A stretch of DNA of 64,000 bases from Meconema thalassinum (Eukaryota > Arthropoda > Insecta > Orthoptera > Tettigoniidae): contig OX336388.2 of assembly GCA_946902985.2 (NCBI GenBank), forward strand, positions 294,664,526-294,728,525, read 5' to 3'. Shown here piece after piece: positions 46,396 to 56,650 of this stretch (position 1 is its first letter; each line of letters begins with the position of its first letter). Below the pieces are notes generated by a model. That model saw nothing but the letters and a program-made list of their open reading frames with translations, searched no databases and was not told the origin of the DNA. A program made the position numbers and the translations under genes.

Positions 46396-47066
46396 TGTTG
46401 CGTGCCACCCCCTAGTGGCACTTCCGTGAACTGGATTACGGTGGGTAGAAAGCACAACACAAATTATTCCTTTAAAGAAACGTATTAGCTTTATTGCGGG
46501 CCAGAGAGATACACCACACAAATAGCAAATACAAGCAATTAGTATCTCACTCTAGTTTCCTCTTGTATGGAACACTTGCCTTTCACTTGTCAATAAGCCA
46601 CAGAAGTTAATCCCTCCTAATGAGTCCGGTTGCCTCGACAGAACTACCTGCAACACTTCCTTGAATATGCAAGCTACAGTTATTTACGATAGCCGGTCAC
46701 TTACCACTACACTCTGCTTCGCTGTCCGCTGGCTAGGGGAACAGCCCCCGGTGCTTTCGCAATTCACCACACTAACCTCTGTCGCTCAGGTAAAAGCTCG
46801 CACTAGCTCGAAAAACACTGTCCACCCCGCTTGCCAGGTCGCTCTTATATAGTGGCTGGTGACTCAATAAATGCTTCTAGACCCGTCCAGGATTCACGGC
46901 TTCTCGAGATTTCCATCACTGGCTGGATCACGAATATTCTGGACCATCCCTTTTGTCCTAGTAGCCCTGTTGCGTAAGGCGCACGTAATACACTGAGGCA
47001 GAGCACAGCCCGGGGGCAGCTGTGACTCATGCGGCGAGTCGACGAAACAAACTCACAGCCGTAACA
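46396..47066. mobile_element. Solo LTR, 671 bp
   Basis: It begins TGTTGCG and ends CGTAACA (TG...CA with near-perfect short inverted ends) and is flanked by the 4-base duplication AAAC (46392-46395, 47067-47070). Removing it and one AAAC leaves 22 bases that match, with few changes, the uninterrupted site in repeat E copy 1 near 10350-10385. No gag or pol remains, as expected after LTR-LTR recombination. AATAAA occurs in both orientations, so the strand is not settled. Confidence 0.82.
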
Positions 47067-47756
47067 AAACAAACTGAACTTGAAAACCATGTATTAAGGC
47101 CCTAGATCCATTCATGTCCGTATTAGTGTAACTGTAAGAGTATTTGTCTATTGTTGACTGGCAATTCGGGCAGCATCACGTCGCCCCTACCAGTGTTCTG
47201 GGGCAGAATTGCGAAAATCGTTAATTTTGCGCTGCTTATAAATTGCAGTCACGGGGAATAATTCGTGAAAAAAGAATTATTTTGCCCCTTAAAACAGTTA
47301 TCATCATGAACATATTATGCCTGTGTATACGTGCAATGGTGTTGGTGCAGTACATTGAGGTTATCAGCTGCAATAAGCGTTGGTGCTTTCAAATTTACCT
47401 TCATTTATTCCGAAACTTATCGTTAAGTGCTATGTGGCCATAAATAATACTATTGCTACCTCAGGAGCTGACAGTCGAAGTTTTCCTAAGCGTTCTGATT
47501 ATTTTCCTACAGCGCTATGAGACAAAAGACGACACTACATTTCTAACAGACAATGAGATATAGGCCCTAGGCAGTGTCTTTTATTTCAATTACTCCTCTT
47601 TCTAATCATTTTTAGAAATTCGTTTGTAAATTACATGTGTCAGTGCTGTAGTTAGTAAATAGCCGTTTCCCTATTCATTATTATCATTATTATCATTAGG
47701 GGAAAATGATCTAATTGTTACGTCCATTATACTGTACTACTTATCACTCACACTAC

Positions 47757-47803
47757 AACCACCACCACCACCACCACCACCACCACCACCACCACCACCA
47801 CCA
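47757..47803. repeat. CCA trinucleotide microsatellite
   Basis: About 15 CCA units in repeat E copy 2. The same place in copy 1 (8054-8095) holds the complementary GGT run with GAT interruptions. Confidence 0.9.
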
Positions 47804-48066
47804 CAAAAAGTTATATTTAAATTATTATTTTTCTGGTAGTTTAAGTATCATGTGCCAGTTCTGTAGTAGTATTCATTATCATCCATAAAACAATTAAATT
47901 CACCGGGCGAAGCCGGGCACTACTGCTAGTAAGAAATAAAGTGCTTGTTTCGCTAAGGATATTCACTGCGGCTAGCTGGAATCTACTGCCACCATTGCCA
48001 TTCTGCCTATATCACGGCTTAACGTGACCCATGAGCAGCTAGTCACATTAGCACCCTCATGGAATA

Positions 48067-48213
48067 AGCCATCCTGAGGACTGTAGCAGGTTAGCTCAAG
48101 AGCATAAGGTGATGGTAGTACCGGCCATCCTGAGGACTCTAGCAGGTTAGCTCAAGGACATAAGGTGATGGTAGTGCCGGCCATCCTGAGGACTGTAGCA
48201 GGTTAGCTCAGTG
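48067..48213 (+). repeat. ~62 bp minisatellite, 2.4 units
   Basis: Units contain GCCATCCTGAGGACT, TAGCAGGTTAGCTCAAG and CATAAGGTGATGGTAGT. Second and third copies differ at a few bases. Confidence 0.85.
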
Positions 48214-48320
48214 TGTTGATGCACTGGAAGTGGAAGCTGTCCTTGGACTGGAGCTATCTCAGGGGTTCACAAGTGGAGAAAGACCTCAGCATGAGATCTG
48301 TTCAAGAATGTTGGGATATG

Positions 48321-49974
48321 CAGGATCACCGAGAGGATTTAAGGGCCCCTATGCAATGTTTTGCTCGGGCCCTTTGAAATAGGCCTATTTTAATTATTAC
48401 TATGCACTACTCGCTATTCCGGAAATTAATTATTGTCAAAATATAGAAAAACATACAAATCTTGTTCAATAGGAAACATTTTATGAAATATATTTTTCAA
48501 AGTGCACAAAGCAATCTGGTTTTTTTAAATGTATTTTAATACAGTTAACACGCACAGGGAAATGTTTTACAATTCTGTAAGTCTTCAATTTAATTAACAT
48601 TTTGTAATGAAAAATAATTAGCATTTTAAAACTCTGCTTTAGTTTGATGGCAGATTCAACTCTAAATTCTAGTACAGTATTCCTTAAACAGTTATAGCCC
48701 CTAACACAGAGTCATATACCGTATGGAATTGTATTATTTTATTTTTTACTATCAACCCGCCCCGGCTTCGACAGGGAACAATTAAGAATGCATTACGTGA
48801 TAACCGCTTTTCTTTCGATGCCAATGAACTACGACCTACATCCGTTTTACGTCTCGGCATGACCGGTTTAAATCACTGACTGGACTATTAATTATATTAT
48901 CATGGAGATGCATGTGCAACGAATTCTTGTCAGACGTAATTTAGGAATAGCGAGGTGCAATAAACACAAATCCCCCTTCCGTGCAATCTTAACTTGACCG
49001 TGCGTTTTGTGGAACGAAAAGTTCACAGGCGAAATGAAGAAAAGCCGAGTTGCACTTCCAGGGAAATTCCAAAAACAACCACTGTTCTCTGAAGTCTTCA
49101 TTCAACACCACTCTACAGTTTGCTGCTGGCTGTATCTGGCGTAATAGGCTCGCCCGCTAGCTAGGCTGTAAGTGGTGTGATAGGCTCGCCCCTAGCTAGT
49201 TCGTAAAGTGTCGCCTCAGTAATTGAATGGAGATTGTTGGAAGAATGAAAACGTAAAAACAGTTATAGTGGGCGATGTATTGAAGACAGAGATATGCTCT
49301 CGCGGACTTTTTTGTGGAACTTGTCATACTGAACAAATGTTACACTCATAGTATATTGATATTTTTAACGGTTTGTCCAGCGTAAGCTTAAAAAGCGCAC
49401 GGACGCCAGGTTTGTTTTCGACCTTTTCAATGAAATCGTTACTGCTTGGCTTCCTTTGATCATAAATAAATTATGTTCAACAGAAATCTTCCTCGAGATA
49501 TCCTTTACAGAATGGTGAAAACCGGATCAAAATCCATCCAGTGGTTCTCGAGATTACCCGTGATATAAAAAAAACGGGGACTTTGTTTTATACCAAGTAG
49601 AGATTTTTGGGGTGGTGGCAGAAGTGACTACCCTGCTCTTCTTTGGGTAGAATAAGGTACAGTACATTATACCGCTTTTCATTAAATTAGCAGAATCGAG
49701 GAATTTCTTCTACCTAATGATCGCGCTCTCTTATTTGCCTCTGAGTGTTTTCTGCCTCATTTCGTTTGGCAGTTAAAAGTTCGGTAACATGAGATATTAT
49801 CTTCTGCAGAGTTGTAGACAAATCGACATCCTTACTCTGCAAAGCCTCGGACAACATTTTACATAATGCAAAAGTAGCTACAATAAATTGAAACTAACGG
49901 GCCCTCATTGCTTTCGGGCCCCTATACATTTGCCCCCCTTGCTATCCCCCCCCCCTCCCCTCTCGGCGGCCCTG
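48321..49974. mobile_element. Non-autonomous hAT-type element with repeat C inside
   Basis: The ends match as CAGGATCACCGAGAGG against CAGGGCCGCCGAGAGG (reverse of right end), and a second subterminal pair shares GGGCCCCTAT. It is flanked by an 8-base duplication, GGGATATG (48313-48320) and AGGATATG (49975-49982), one difference. Eight bases and a CAGG start are typical of hAT. No transposase found. Confidence 0.7.
48750..49608 (+). repeat. Repeat C, copy 3
   Basis: Full copy from CCCGCCCCGGCTTCGACAGG to GGGACTTTGTTTTATACCAAG, nested within the hAT-type element. Confidence 0.75.
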
Positions 49975-50172
49975 AGGATATGCGAGGTCTAGAAGGGGTT
50001 GGAGCATTTAACGCACCACTCCATGGTGCACCCCAATCAATCAGTCTACTGAATTGGTCATAATAAACGGTGATACAGCCTTCCTTTATGGTTTATCCTG
50101 TGCCGTGTAACTGCTTTGAAGTTAATTATCAATCTTACATGTATAAATGGTTTTACGTTTTGCCACATTGAA

Positions 50173-50897
50173 ATAGGAGTTTGGTTGGTTGGTTCCTCAG
50201 TTTAGGGGCTGCGACAACGCGGTCATGTAGCCCCGTGTACTTTGGGTGTGTGTAGAATCTGTCTGATAACCGGTGTTAATTGTGTTGGCTGTATTAGTGT
50301 GTGTTATCTGTTTTAATTCACGTAAGGACTGCAGACAATAATTTCAAGTAGTTCCTACTTTTGCTACCAAATGCTACCGTCCACGACACCTAGATTGGGG
50401 ACTTGGCTACTAGATGGCATCGCAGTCAGCACCTGGCGGCGAACGTTGGAACTAATAGAGCGTTATCAAACCTAACCTACAAATTTTGGCTAACACAAGT
50501 GTAGTTAGTGGAAGGTTCCTTTTATGCCATAAACCTATGACATGGGACCGCCAGCTTTACTTCCCCTCCGAAGGAAGGCATATTGAGGGATTTTTAACGC
50601 CCTTAAAAATCTGACGATTTCGACCGGGTTTGAAAAAGCAAGCAAGCTTGTAGTCTAACGTGACCGTTAATCTCGAGATCATGAGTCACGGGACCTCCTT
50701 TTGACGTGGAATCCGAACCACAGGACATGGCAATTCACTTCGAAAATCTCACATGCATTGACCGGGAATCGAACCCGGACTGCCTTGGTGAGAGGCATTC
50801 AGCTAGACCGCTGAGCCACCACGCCCTCGACCGGGTTTGAACCCGCGACTTTGGGCATAGAACCTCAGCATGCTACCGACTACGCCACCGAAGCCAC
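50173..50897 (-). mobile_element. SINE-A interrupted by SINE-I
   Basis: The SINE-A copy runs from the tail at 50173 to 50634 and resumes at 50827 with the B-box region and the A-box side, ending at ~50897. The 192 bp between is SINE-I. Confidence 0.9.
50635..50826 (-). mobile_element. SINE-I nested in SINE-A, exact target duplication
   Basis: The head reads in reverse as GGGCGTGGTGGCTCAGCGG (A-box region) and CCGGGTTCGATTCCCGG (B-box, T-arm). It is flanked by the exact 15-base duplication TCGACCGGGTTTGAA (50620-50634, 50827-50841), which includes the B-box of the host SINE. A second copy lies at 61369-61545. Confidence 0.95.
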
Positions 50898-50918
50898 CAA
50901 TGAGGAGTTTAAGAGCTA

Positions 50919-52383
50919 CACACGTCAAAAAAAGTTTTGCATCACCTCGGTTCCCAGATCTCCGGCATATAGACGTTGACTGTGCATATTGTATCCAAGA
51001 TACAGTCCCTTTGACTGTTCATAGATGTCACTAAAACTGCTCAAAGATGTAAACAACCATGCATGAGCAGGGCCTATTAGACGGAGGGGGTACGACAGCC
51101 GATCAGTTCCAGTCATTCCACCAGGACGAAGGTACGCTGCTCATGTTGTCTGTAGTTCTACCATGCCTAGAAGGTCAATACCGCAGTTCGATCGCGTCCG
51201 CATTGTTACTTTGTGTCAAGAAGGGCTCTCAACAAGGGAAGTTTCCAGGCGTCTCAGAGTGAACCAAAGCGATGTTGTTCGGACATGGAGGAGGTACAGA
51301 GATACAGGAACTGTCGATGACAGGCCTCGCTCAGGCCGCCCAAGGGCTACTACTGTAGTGGATGACCGCTACTTACGGATTGCCGCTCGGAGGAACCCTG
51401 ACAGCAATGCCACCATGTTGAATAATGCGTTTCGTTCAGCCACAGGACGTCGTGTTTCAACTCAAACTGTGCGCAATAGGCTGCATGATGCGCAACTTCA
51501 CTCCCGACGTCCATGGCGAGGTCCAGCTTTGCAACCCCGACACCATGCAGCGCGGTACAGATGGGCCCAACAACATGCTGAATGGACCCCACGGAATTGG
51601 CATCACGTTCTCTTCACCGATGAGTGTCGCATATGCCTTCAACCAGACAATCGTCGGAGACGTGTTTGGAGGCACCCTGGTCAGGCTGAACGTCTTAGAC
51701 ACACTGTCCAGCGAGTGCAGCAAGGTGGTGGTTCCCTGATGTTTTGGGGTGGCATTATGTGGGGCCGACGTACGCCACTGGTGGTCATGGAAGGCTCCGA
51801 AACGGCTTTACGATACCTGAATGACATCCTCCGACCCATAGTGCAACCATATCGGCCGAATATTGGAGAGGCAATTGTCTTCATGGACGACAATTCTCGA
51901 CCTCATCGTGCACATCTTGTGAATGCGTTCCTTCAAGATAACGACATCGCTCGACTACAGTGACCAGCATGTTCGCCAGACATGAACCCTATCGAACATG
52001 CCTGGGATATGTTGAAAAGGGCTGTTTATGGACGTCTTGACCCACCAACCACTCTGAGAGATTTACGCCGAATTGTCGTTGAGGAGTGGGACAATTTGGA
52101 CCAACAGTGTCTTGATGAACTTGTGGATAGTATGCCACGGCGAATACAGGCATGCATCAATGCAAGAGGACGTGCTACTGGGTATTAGAGGTAGTGGTGT
52201 GTACTGCAATCTGGACCACAAATGCTGAAAGTCTAGCTGTATGATGGTACAACATGCAATGTGTGGGTCTCATGAGCAATAAAACGAGCTGAAATGTTGT
52301 TTGTGTTGATCTCTATTCCCTTTGTATTTAACGGTTCCGGAACTCTTGGAACCGAGGTGATGCAAAACTTTTTTTGATGTGTG
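50919..52383 (+). mobile_element. Tc1-like element, full length
   Basis: 1,465 bp flanked by TA (50917-50918, 52384-52385). Terminal repeats begin CACACRTCAAAAAAAGTTTT followed by GCATCACCTCGGTTCC on both ends, about 37 bp. It contains one transposase frame on the plus strand with a single nonsense codon. Confidence 0.93.
51163..52188 (+). pseudogene. Tc1 transposase, one premature stop (DD34E)
   Basis: A frame of 340 amino-acid codons, the normal Tc1 length, broken only by TGA at 51961-51963. N-terminal: paired-type helix-turn-helix (FDRVRIVTLCQEGLSTREVS) and the GRPRATT hinge. Catalytic residues: Asp in FTDECRICL, Asp in VFMDDNSRPH, and Glu in SPDMNPIEHAWD. The stop lies between the second Asp and the Glu, so the product would lose the last catalytic residue. 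Family members usually have Trp at that place, so a TGG to TGA change is the simplest explanation. The rest is in frame to the TAG. Alternatives such as readthrough are possible but unsupported. Confidence 0.9.
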
Positions 52384-52385
52384 TA

Positions 52386-52689
52386 TAATTAGAGCTCTAC
52401 TTAATAATTTTTGTTTAACATGTTGTTACTCTCTAAATAACACTACGGTCGCCTCCTTACCAACCGGAGCAAGGATTCAAGTGACACACCCCACTCAGGC
52501 ACCTCCATTATTATTATTATTATTATTATTACTAATATTGTATGATTCTTCCGGAATGTTCTTGTTCAGGTTATTGAGCTGACAGAAAGGTGATGAGAGG
52601 ATCATAGCGGGGAAGGCGACTTCAGCACGATGGCCATGCGTATGCTGACCATGGGTACGCTACGTTAAACCGTGAAAGTTGATAATAAT
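52386..52689. other. Unassigned sequence with ATT microsatellite
   Basis: An ATT run lies at 52507-52533. Nothing else recognised. Confidence 0.5.
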
Positions 52690-53078
52690 AATAAAGTAAT
52701 AATATAATATGGCCTCAGGTGCCGGGTGCAAGCTTTGTTATTTGACACCCAGAGGGCAGCTTGCATGTCGAATTTTGTCGTTCCTTGGAGCGCTATGAAA
52801 GTCAAGGAGGTTAGATATCTAAACTCCTTGACACTTTAGCGCTCTCTAGTAGAGAAAGGAGGAACTTTGTGTTGGCGGAAAATCCCGAGATTAATTTTTC
52901 CATTATGAACACGGCCTACTGAATTCAAATGGGTTATTTAACATGCCAACATCGTATGATATGCGTGTCGTGATTTTTGTTGCCTTTCAATAATTACTTA
53001 TCACGGCCAGGAGCGAACCTGCAAGCTTGGGGTTGGTAGTCAGACACGATAACCACTCACCCACCGTGGCAAAGAGTC
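52690..53078 (-). mobile_element. SINE-D, inverted copy with full head
   Basis: Reverse copy with the complete tRNA-like head (read in reverse: CACGGTGGGTGAGTGGTTAT and GCAGGTTCGCTCCTGG). The body ends at an ATA/ATT-rich tail near 52690. Confidence 0.8.
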
Positions 53079-53079
53079 A

Positions 53080-53780
53080 CGGGGGTCATGACCCCCCCCC
53101 CCCAAAAAAAAACATTTTTTTTGCAAACTCAAAAAACGAAAACACAATAACCAGGCAAATAAAACTTAACGAATTTTAACTGAAAAACAGGTTTATTTTC
53201 ATTTTATTCAATACTGAAAATATCTTTATTGCAATTATTATGTTGTGTTACAACGGTACATATTTACAACTTCATACCTGTTGTATAAAAACGATTATTT
53301 ATATAACAAAATCAACTCGTCTATTTTGTTTTGCAAACCTTGTGATTACCGAATCGATGTTTATAGTGATGTCACGATGAAAGTGCAGCAATGCACGGAT
53401 AGGAATTTGGGGCTTTTTTCGCACCAAAAATTTTTGCCGACGTCCAAACTGCAAGCTTGGTTGGCAATTTAAGCTGTGACTTTCTCCCTTTGCCGGTACC
53501 AACTCGACTTGCCGAAACTGTAACGTACCTTGATACTTTTCTCGAAGCTCGATGTAAAAGTCGCAAAACACGCCGTTGCAATTTGTACGAATATTTTTGG
53601 TGCGCTAAAGGCATCAAATTTCTATCCATGTAGCTTGCAAAAAAAATTGGTCTGGTTTTGTACGTTTGGTCATTTTGTGATTGCTTTTTTAGTGATACAA
53701 TTTTTCTTAACAATTTCGATTCTCTGACCCCCCCCCCCCCCAAAGCCAAACTCTAGATCCGCGCCTGCTCAAACTAACTA
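53080..53780. mobile_element. Possible DNA element with C-rich ends and internal inverted segments
   Basis: It is bounded by C-runs at ~53090-53105 and ~53728-53741. The right end, in reverse, is CAGGCGCGGATCTAGAGTTT, a hAT-like terminus. Segments at 53390-53445 and 53590-53640 are imperfect reverse complements around GCACCAAAAAT. The 125-residue and smaller frames show no recognised domain. Confidence 0.4.
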
Positions 53781-54490
53781 ACTGAGCCTCCAGACAAGCA
53801 ATTTTGTTTATTCTGTGACCAAAATTTAAAATCTCAATAAATTTAATCACCGTTTCAACTTTCAACTTATCACAAGCTCTTCCTCTCTTCCTTTTCTTAG
53901 CCTGACACGTGTCTTACATACAATCCTTCCAAACAAGATTCCACTTGTCTGAATGTGGGCCAAATTCCTCATAACCGAGTCTCCACGGTACCCATTTTGT
54001 TGATTATATGGTCAATCCTCAAATCTCAATAAATGTCATGACCTACAGGTTGGGATCCCCGGCACTGAGTGTCTAAGAAACAAAACTTTAAATCTCACGC
54101 TAAAATTCAAAAATTGGAGATTTTTCCAATCCCCAAGTTAGCAACCCTGATGGTAATTCCTCTCGGGATGTCACTAATTGTTGGAAACTACCATTGCCAT
54201 CTATAATTCTCAAGCCGTGCAATACGCTTGGGAACGCCATCCATCTGTCATCTGGTAGGCCTAGAGCAAGCACATGGTAATTAGACTAATTACTAACACT
54301 GCGTAAACACAATGATTTTGACGCGAAATGTTTCCGAAAATACAACAGAACATAACGTCCGCTAAATCTACACATAAATATCAGAAATAAAGGATACATA
54401 TTATCATGCTATGTACTGTACTGTCTATTCCCGATAAGGTAATAAAGTAATAAAATGCTGTACTGTACCTCCATGTCCCAATGTCTGAAT
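53781..54490. other. Unassigned sequence
   Basis: No gene or repeat boundary seen. Confidence 0.4.
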
Positions 54491-54495
54491 GACGC

Positions 54496-55215
54496 ACGTG
54501 AAAAATGCTAGGGTACCCCTTGACCCCCTTAAGCGCACTCATGAATTTTATAGTCTTATTAGTTGGTTCCGTGATAATCTTATAGCCGTTTACAAACTTT
54601 CACAGTAATGTAATAAATGGAATTGCATTGCGTCTTACAGAAATAGATAGACCTCTGAGATTCTGTTGCCATGGTTACCGGCTTGCATTCTTTCATTAGT
54701 TTAATAAATGAAATTATTTTTATGGGAATATCTCAAAAACTGTTGGTTTTAGGGCCGTAAAATGCCATTTTTGGGGACCCTTTAGGGCCCCCTAGTTTTG
54801 TTTCTGACACCAAGGGGCTGAAAATGAGCTTTGTATCGTCGTTGTACGCCATAATATAATAATAATAATAATATAATCATATAGGGATATAATAGACATT
54901 CCGTACCACACCGACACGTGTAAACCGCGTGAAAAATTCTAGGGTACCCCTTGACCCCCTTAAGCGCATTGCTGAATTTTATAGTCTTATTAGTTGGTTC
55001 CGTGATAATCTTATAGCCGTTTACAAACTTTCACAGTAATGTAATTTGCATTGCGTCTTACAGAAATAGATGGACCTCTGAGATTCTCTTGCCATGGTTA
55101 TCGCTTATCGGCTTGCATTCTTTCATTAAATTAAATTAGTTTTCTAGGAATATCTCAAAAACTGTTGGGACCCTTTAGGGCCCCCGACTTTTGTTTCTGA
55201 CATTGAGGGGCTACG
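54496..55215 (+). repeat. Direct tandem duplication, ~431 bp period
   Basis: Two units share CTAGGGTACCCCTTGACCCC, TTATTAGTTGGTTCCGTG, TAATCTTATAGCCGTTTAC and GGGACCCTTTAGGGCCCCC. The second lacks ~70 bp. An ATA run separates them. Confidence 0.85.
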
Positions 55216-56002
55216 CCCATTTCAGCATGTATTTTAAGGGGGGTAGGCCCCCTTTTATGAGAGGTACGGCGATGAGTTACATCAATGATTAGTGTCATGC
55301 CTCTGATGGATATCTGTACCAAATTTTACGTTGATCCACCCAGCCGTTCTCGAATTATAAGGTAACAAAGTTGTCCACAGACAGATAGACAGACAAAGAT
55401 TTTATTTTCGCGTGCATCCGTCATAAAACAGTCTGAAACGCGTTAATAACACAAATTTCCGTAGAAATTCAGAAGAAATAGACAAAATGTATGGGCACAG
55501 GCTGATCTGATTCCCATGATGTTACAAACCCACAGATCACTAGACGTTCGCCTAGGTACTCTCTTTCCAAAGTCTTACACCGTCTCTGATTTTATACCCA
55601 AATTAAGTCCCATTTTCTTGATAATTGTACATTCTGTTGACAACATTAAGGTTGTTGATGTTTAGGGGGTGTAATTCGATGTCATAATGCCTTTTGCTAC
55701 GGAAGTAATCTGTGGATTGTAGTTTTATCTTTGTGGCTGCTCTTCCTTGAAATTTTCTTGTTGATGCATTGCGTTGTTTTATTCTTTGTGGGAACCGGAA
55801 CTTGAGGTTAACAAGCGCTAGACGCCAGACCAACCACAGACGGAATTAGAAGAACCTTGGAAGAGCCTTGAACTGCAAGCTGGTGGGTGGGTGTGAACGT
55901 TAAGTGTCAAGGTGTAATGATGAGCGTTGTACCGATTTCTTTTGAAAATTGAGGTGGGAAGTTGGTTATCGAGTGACTCGCCATATCCTATATTCTTTGC
56001 AG
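55216..56002. other. Repeat end, then likely 5' flank of zucchini
   Basis: 55318-55362 has the shared core (ACCAAATTTTACGTTGATCC with AGCCGTTCTCGAATTATAAG) and then a GACAGATAGACAGACA run, so the tandem unit above probably belongs to the B/C/E superfamily. From 55460 to 56002 I see no repeat match. This would contain the zucchini promoter or a 5'-UTR intron; no clear TATA box. A minus frame at 55603-55833 has no recognised domain. Confidence 0.4.
55990..56002 (+). promoter_or_regulatory. Possible 3' splice site before zucchini
   Basis: ATATTCTTTGCAG then TGAAG: a pyrimidine tract and CAG 30 bp before the start codon. If real, it marks a 5'-UTR intron, which would argue against a retrocopy. 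Confidence 0.35.
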
Positions 56003-56012
56003 TGAAGTGAAC

Positions 56013-56030
56013 ATGAACTGTCAGTTATAA
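56013..56030 (+). promoter_or_regulatory. Five-codon upstream ORF before zucchini
   Basis: ATGAACTGTCAGTTATAA encodes MNCQL and stops two bases before the zucchini ATG at 56033. If it is in the mature mRNA it could reduce or regulate initiation at the main start. Confidence 0.45.
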
Positions 56031-56032
56031 AA

Positions 56033-56650
56033 ATGAAAGTGGCCTCAAAGAACGTGATATGTGGAGGACTGTTGTGCTACACAGCATTAGAACTTATATC
56101 CCGAGTGTATCTCTATTACCGCAGGAAAAAAAAGGCCCAATTCATAAACGAAGTTTTCTTCTTCTCAGACAAAAGCATTGCCTGCAGTTCTGAACATGCT
56201 TTCAATAGTAGCCCATGCAAAAATCTCAGATGTGCTTATTCAATTATCAGAACGATTATCGAATACATTCACAAAACAAACGATTCGCTCGATGTTTGCA
56301 TATATATTGTGACTTACTTTGATTTGGCAGATGCAATTTTAAATATACATAGAAAAGGTAAAAGGGTGAGAGTTATTGCAGATGCTGACACATCAGAATG
56401 TTCTCAATCACAAATTAAACACTTCAGACAGGGTGGTATACCAGTTCGAATGAAGAAATCTCCATTTATCATGCATCACAAGTTCTTCATTGTTGATGGC
56501 AATATTCTGCTGACTGGCTCATTCAACTGGACAATGCAGGCTATGACAGGCAATTGGGACAATGTTATCATTACTTCTGACCCTAATTTAGTTGAGCCAT
56601 TTGAAACACATTTTAATGAACTATGGACTCAGTTTTCTCTACCCTTGTAA
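56033..56650 (+). CDS. zuc: zucchini / PLD6, mitochondrial PLD-family endonuclease
   Basis: 205 residues in one exon, close to the ~220-250 of known PLD6/Zucchini. Residues 8-29 form a membrane anchor followed by RRKKK, as expected for outer mitochondrial membrane insertion with the catalytic part facing the cytosol. C51, H55, C62 and C67 could form the family's small zinc finger. The single HKD motif is complete: H148, K150, D155, then G162, S163 and N165 (MHHKFFIVDG, LLTGSFNW). One HKD per chain means it works as a dimer. Known role: cutting piRNA precursors into phased piRNAs, silencing transposons. The first in-frame ATG is used; an in-frame TGA lies 30 bp upstream. The frame ends in TAA. 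There is no poly-A tail or target duplication, so a retrocopy is not indicated. A variant polyadenylation signal AATATA lies at 56723. Confidence 0.93.
   Translation: MKVASKNVICGGLLCYTALELISRVYLYYRRKKKAQFINEVFFFSDKSIACSSEHAFNSSPCKNLRCAYSIIRTIIEYIHKTNDSLDVCIYIVTYFDLADAILNIHRKGKRVRVIADADTSECSQSQIKHFRQGGIPVRMKKSPFIMHHKFFIVDGNILLTGSFNWTMQAMTGNWDNVIITSDPNLVEPFETHFNELWTQFSLPL

Larger units (their letters stand above)
45600..47937 (-). repeat. Composite repeat E, copy 2 (inverted relative to copy 1)
   Basis: Read in reverse it starts at 47937 with ACTAGCAGTAGTGCCCGGC and TTCGCCCGG. It continues through the microsatellite, the segment shared with 9612-10380, and five to six tandem units, and ends near ACTCTTCAGCTTTAAAATAT and TAGTATAGAT. 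It lacks the repeat B and SINE insertions of copy 1 but has gained a solo LTR (46396-47066). Confidence 0.75.

Noticed and set aside
47757..47803. CCA and GGT runs as possible CRISPR-like or coding repeats
   Set aside because: They are trinucleotide microsatellites within repeat E. No array with spacers exists, and the context is eukaryotic.
51350..51893. Several open frames opposite or out of phase with the Tc1 transposase
   Set aside because: They are shadows of the real frame and match no domain.
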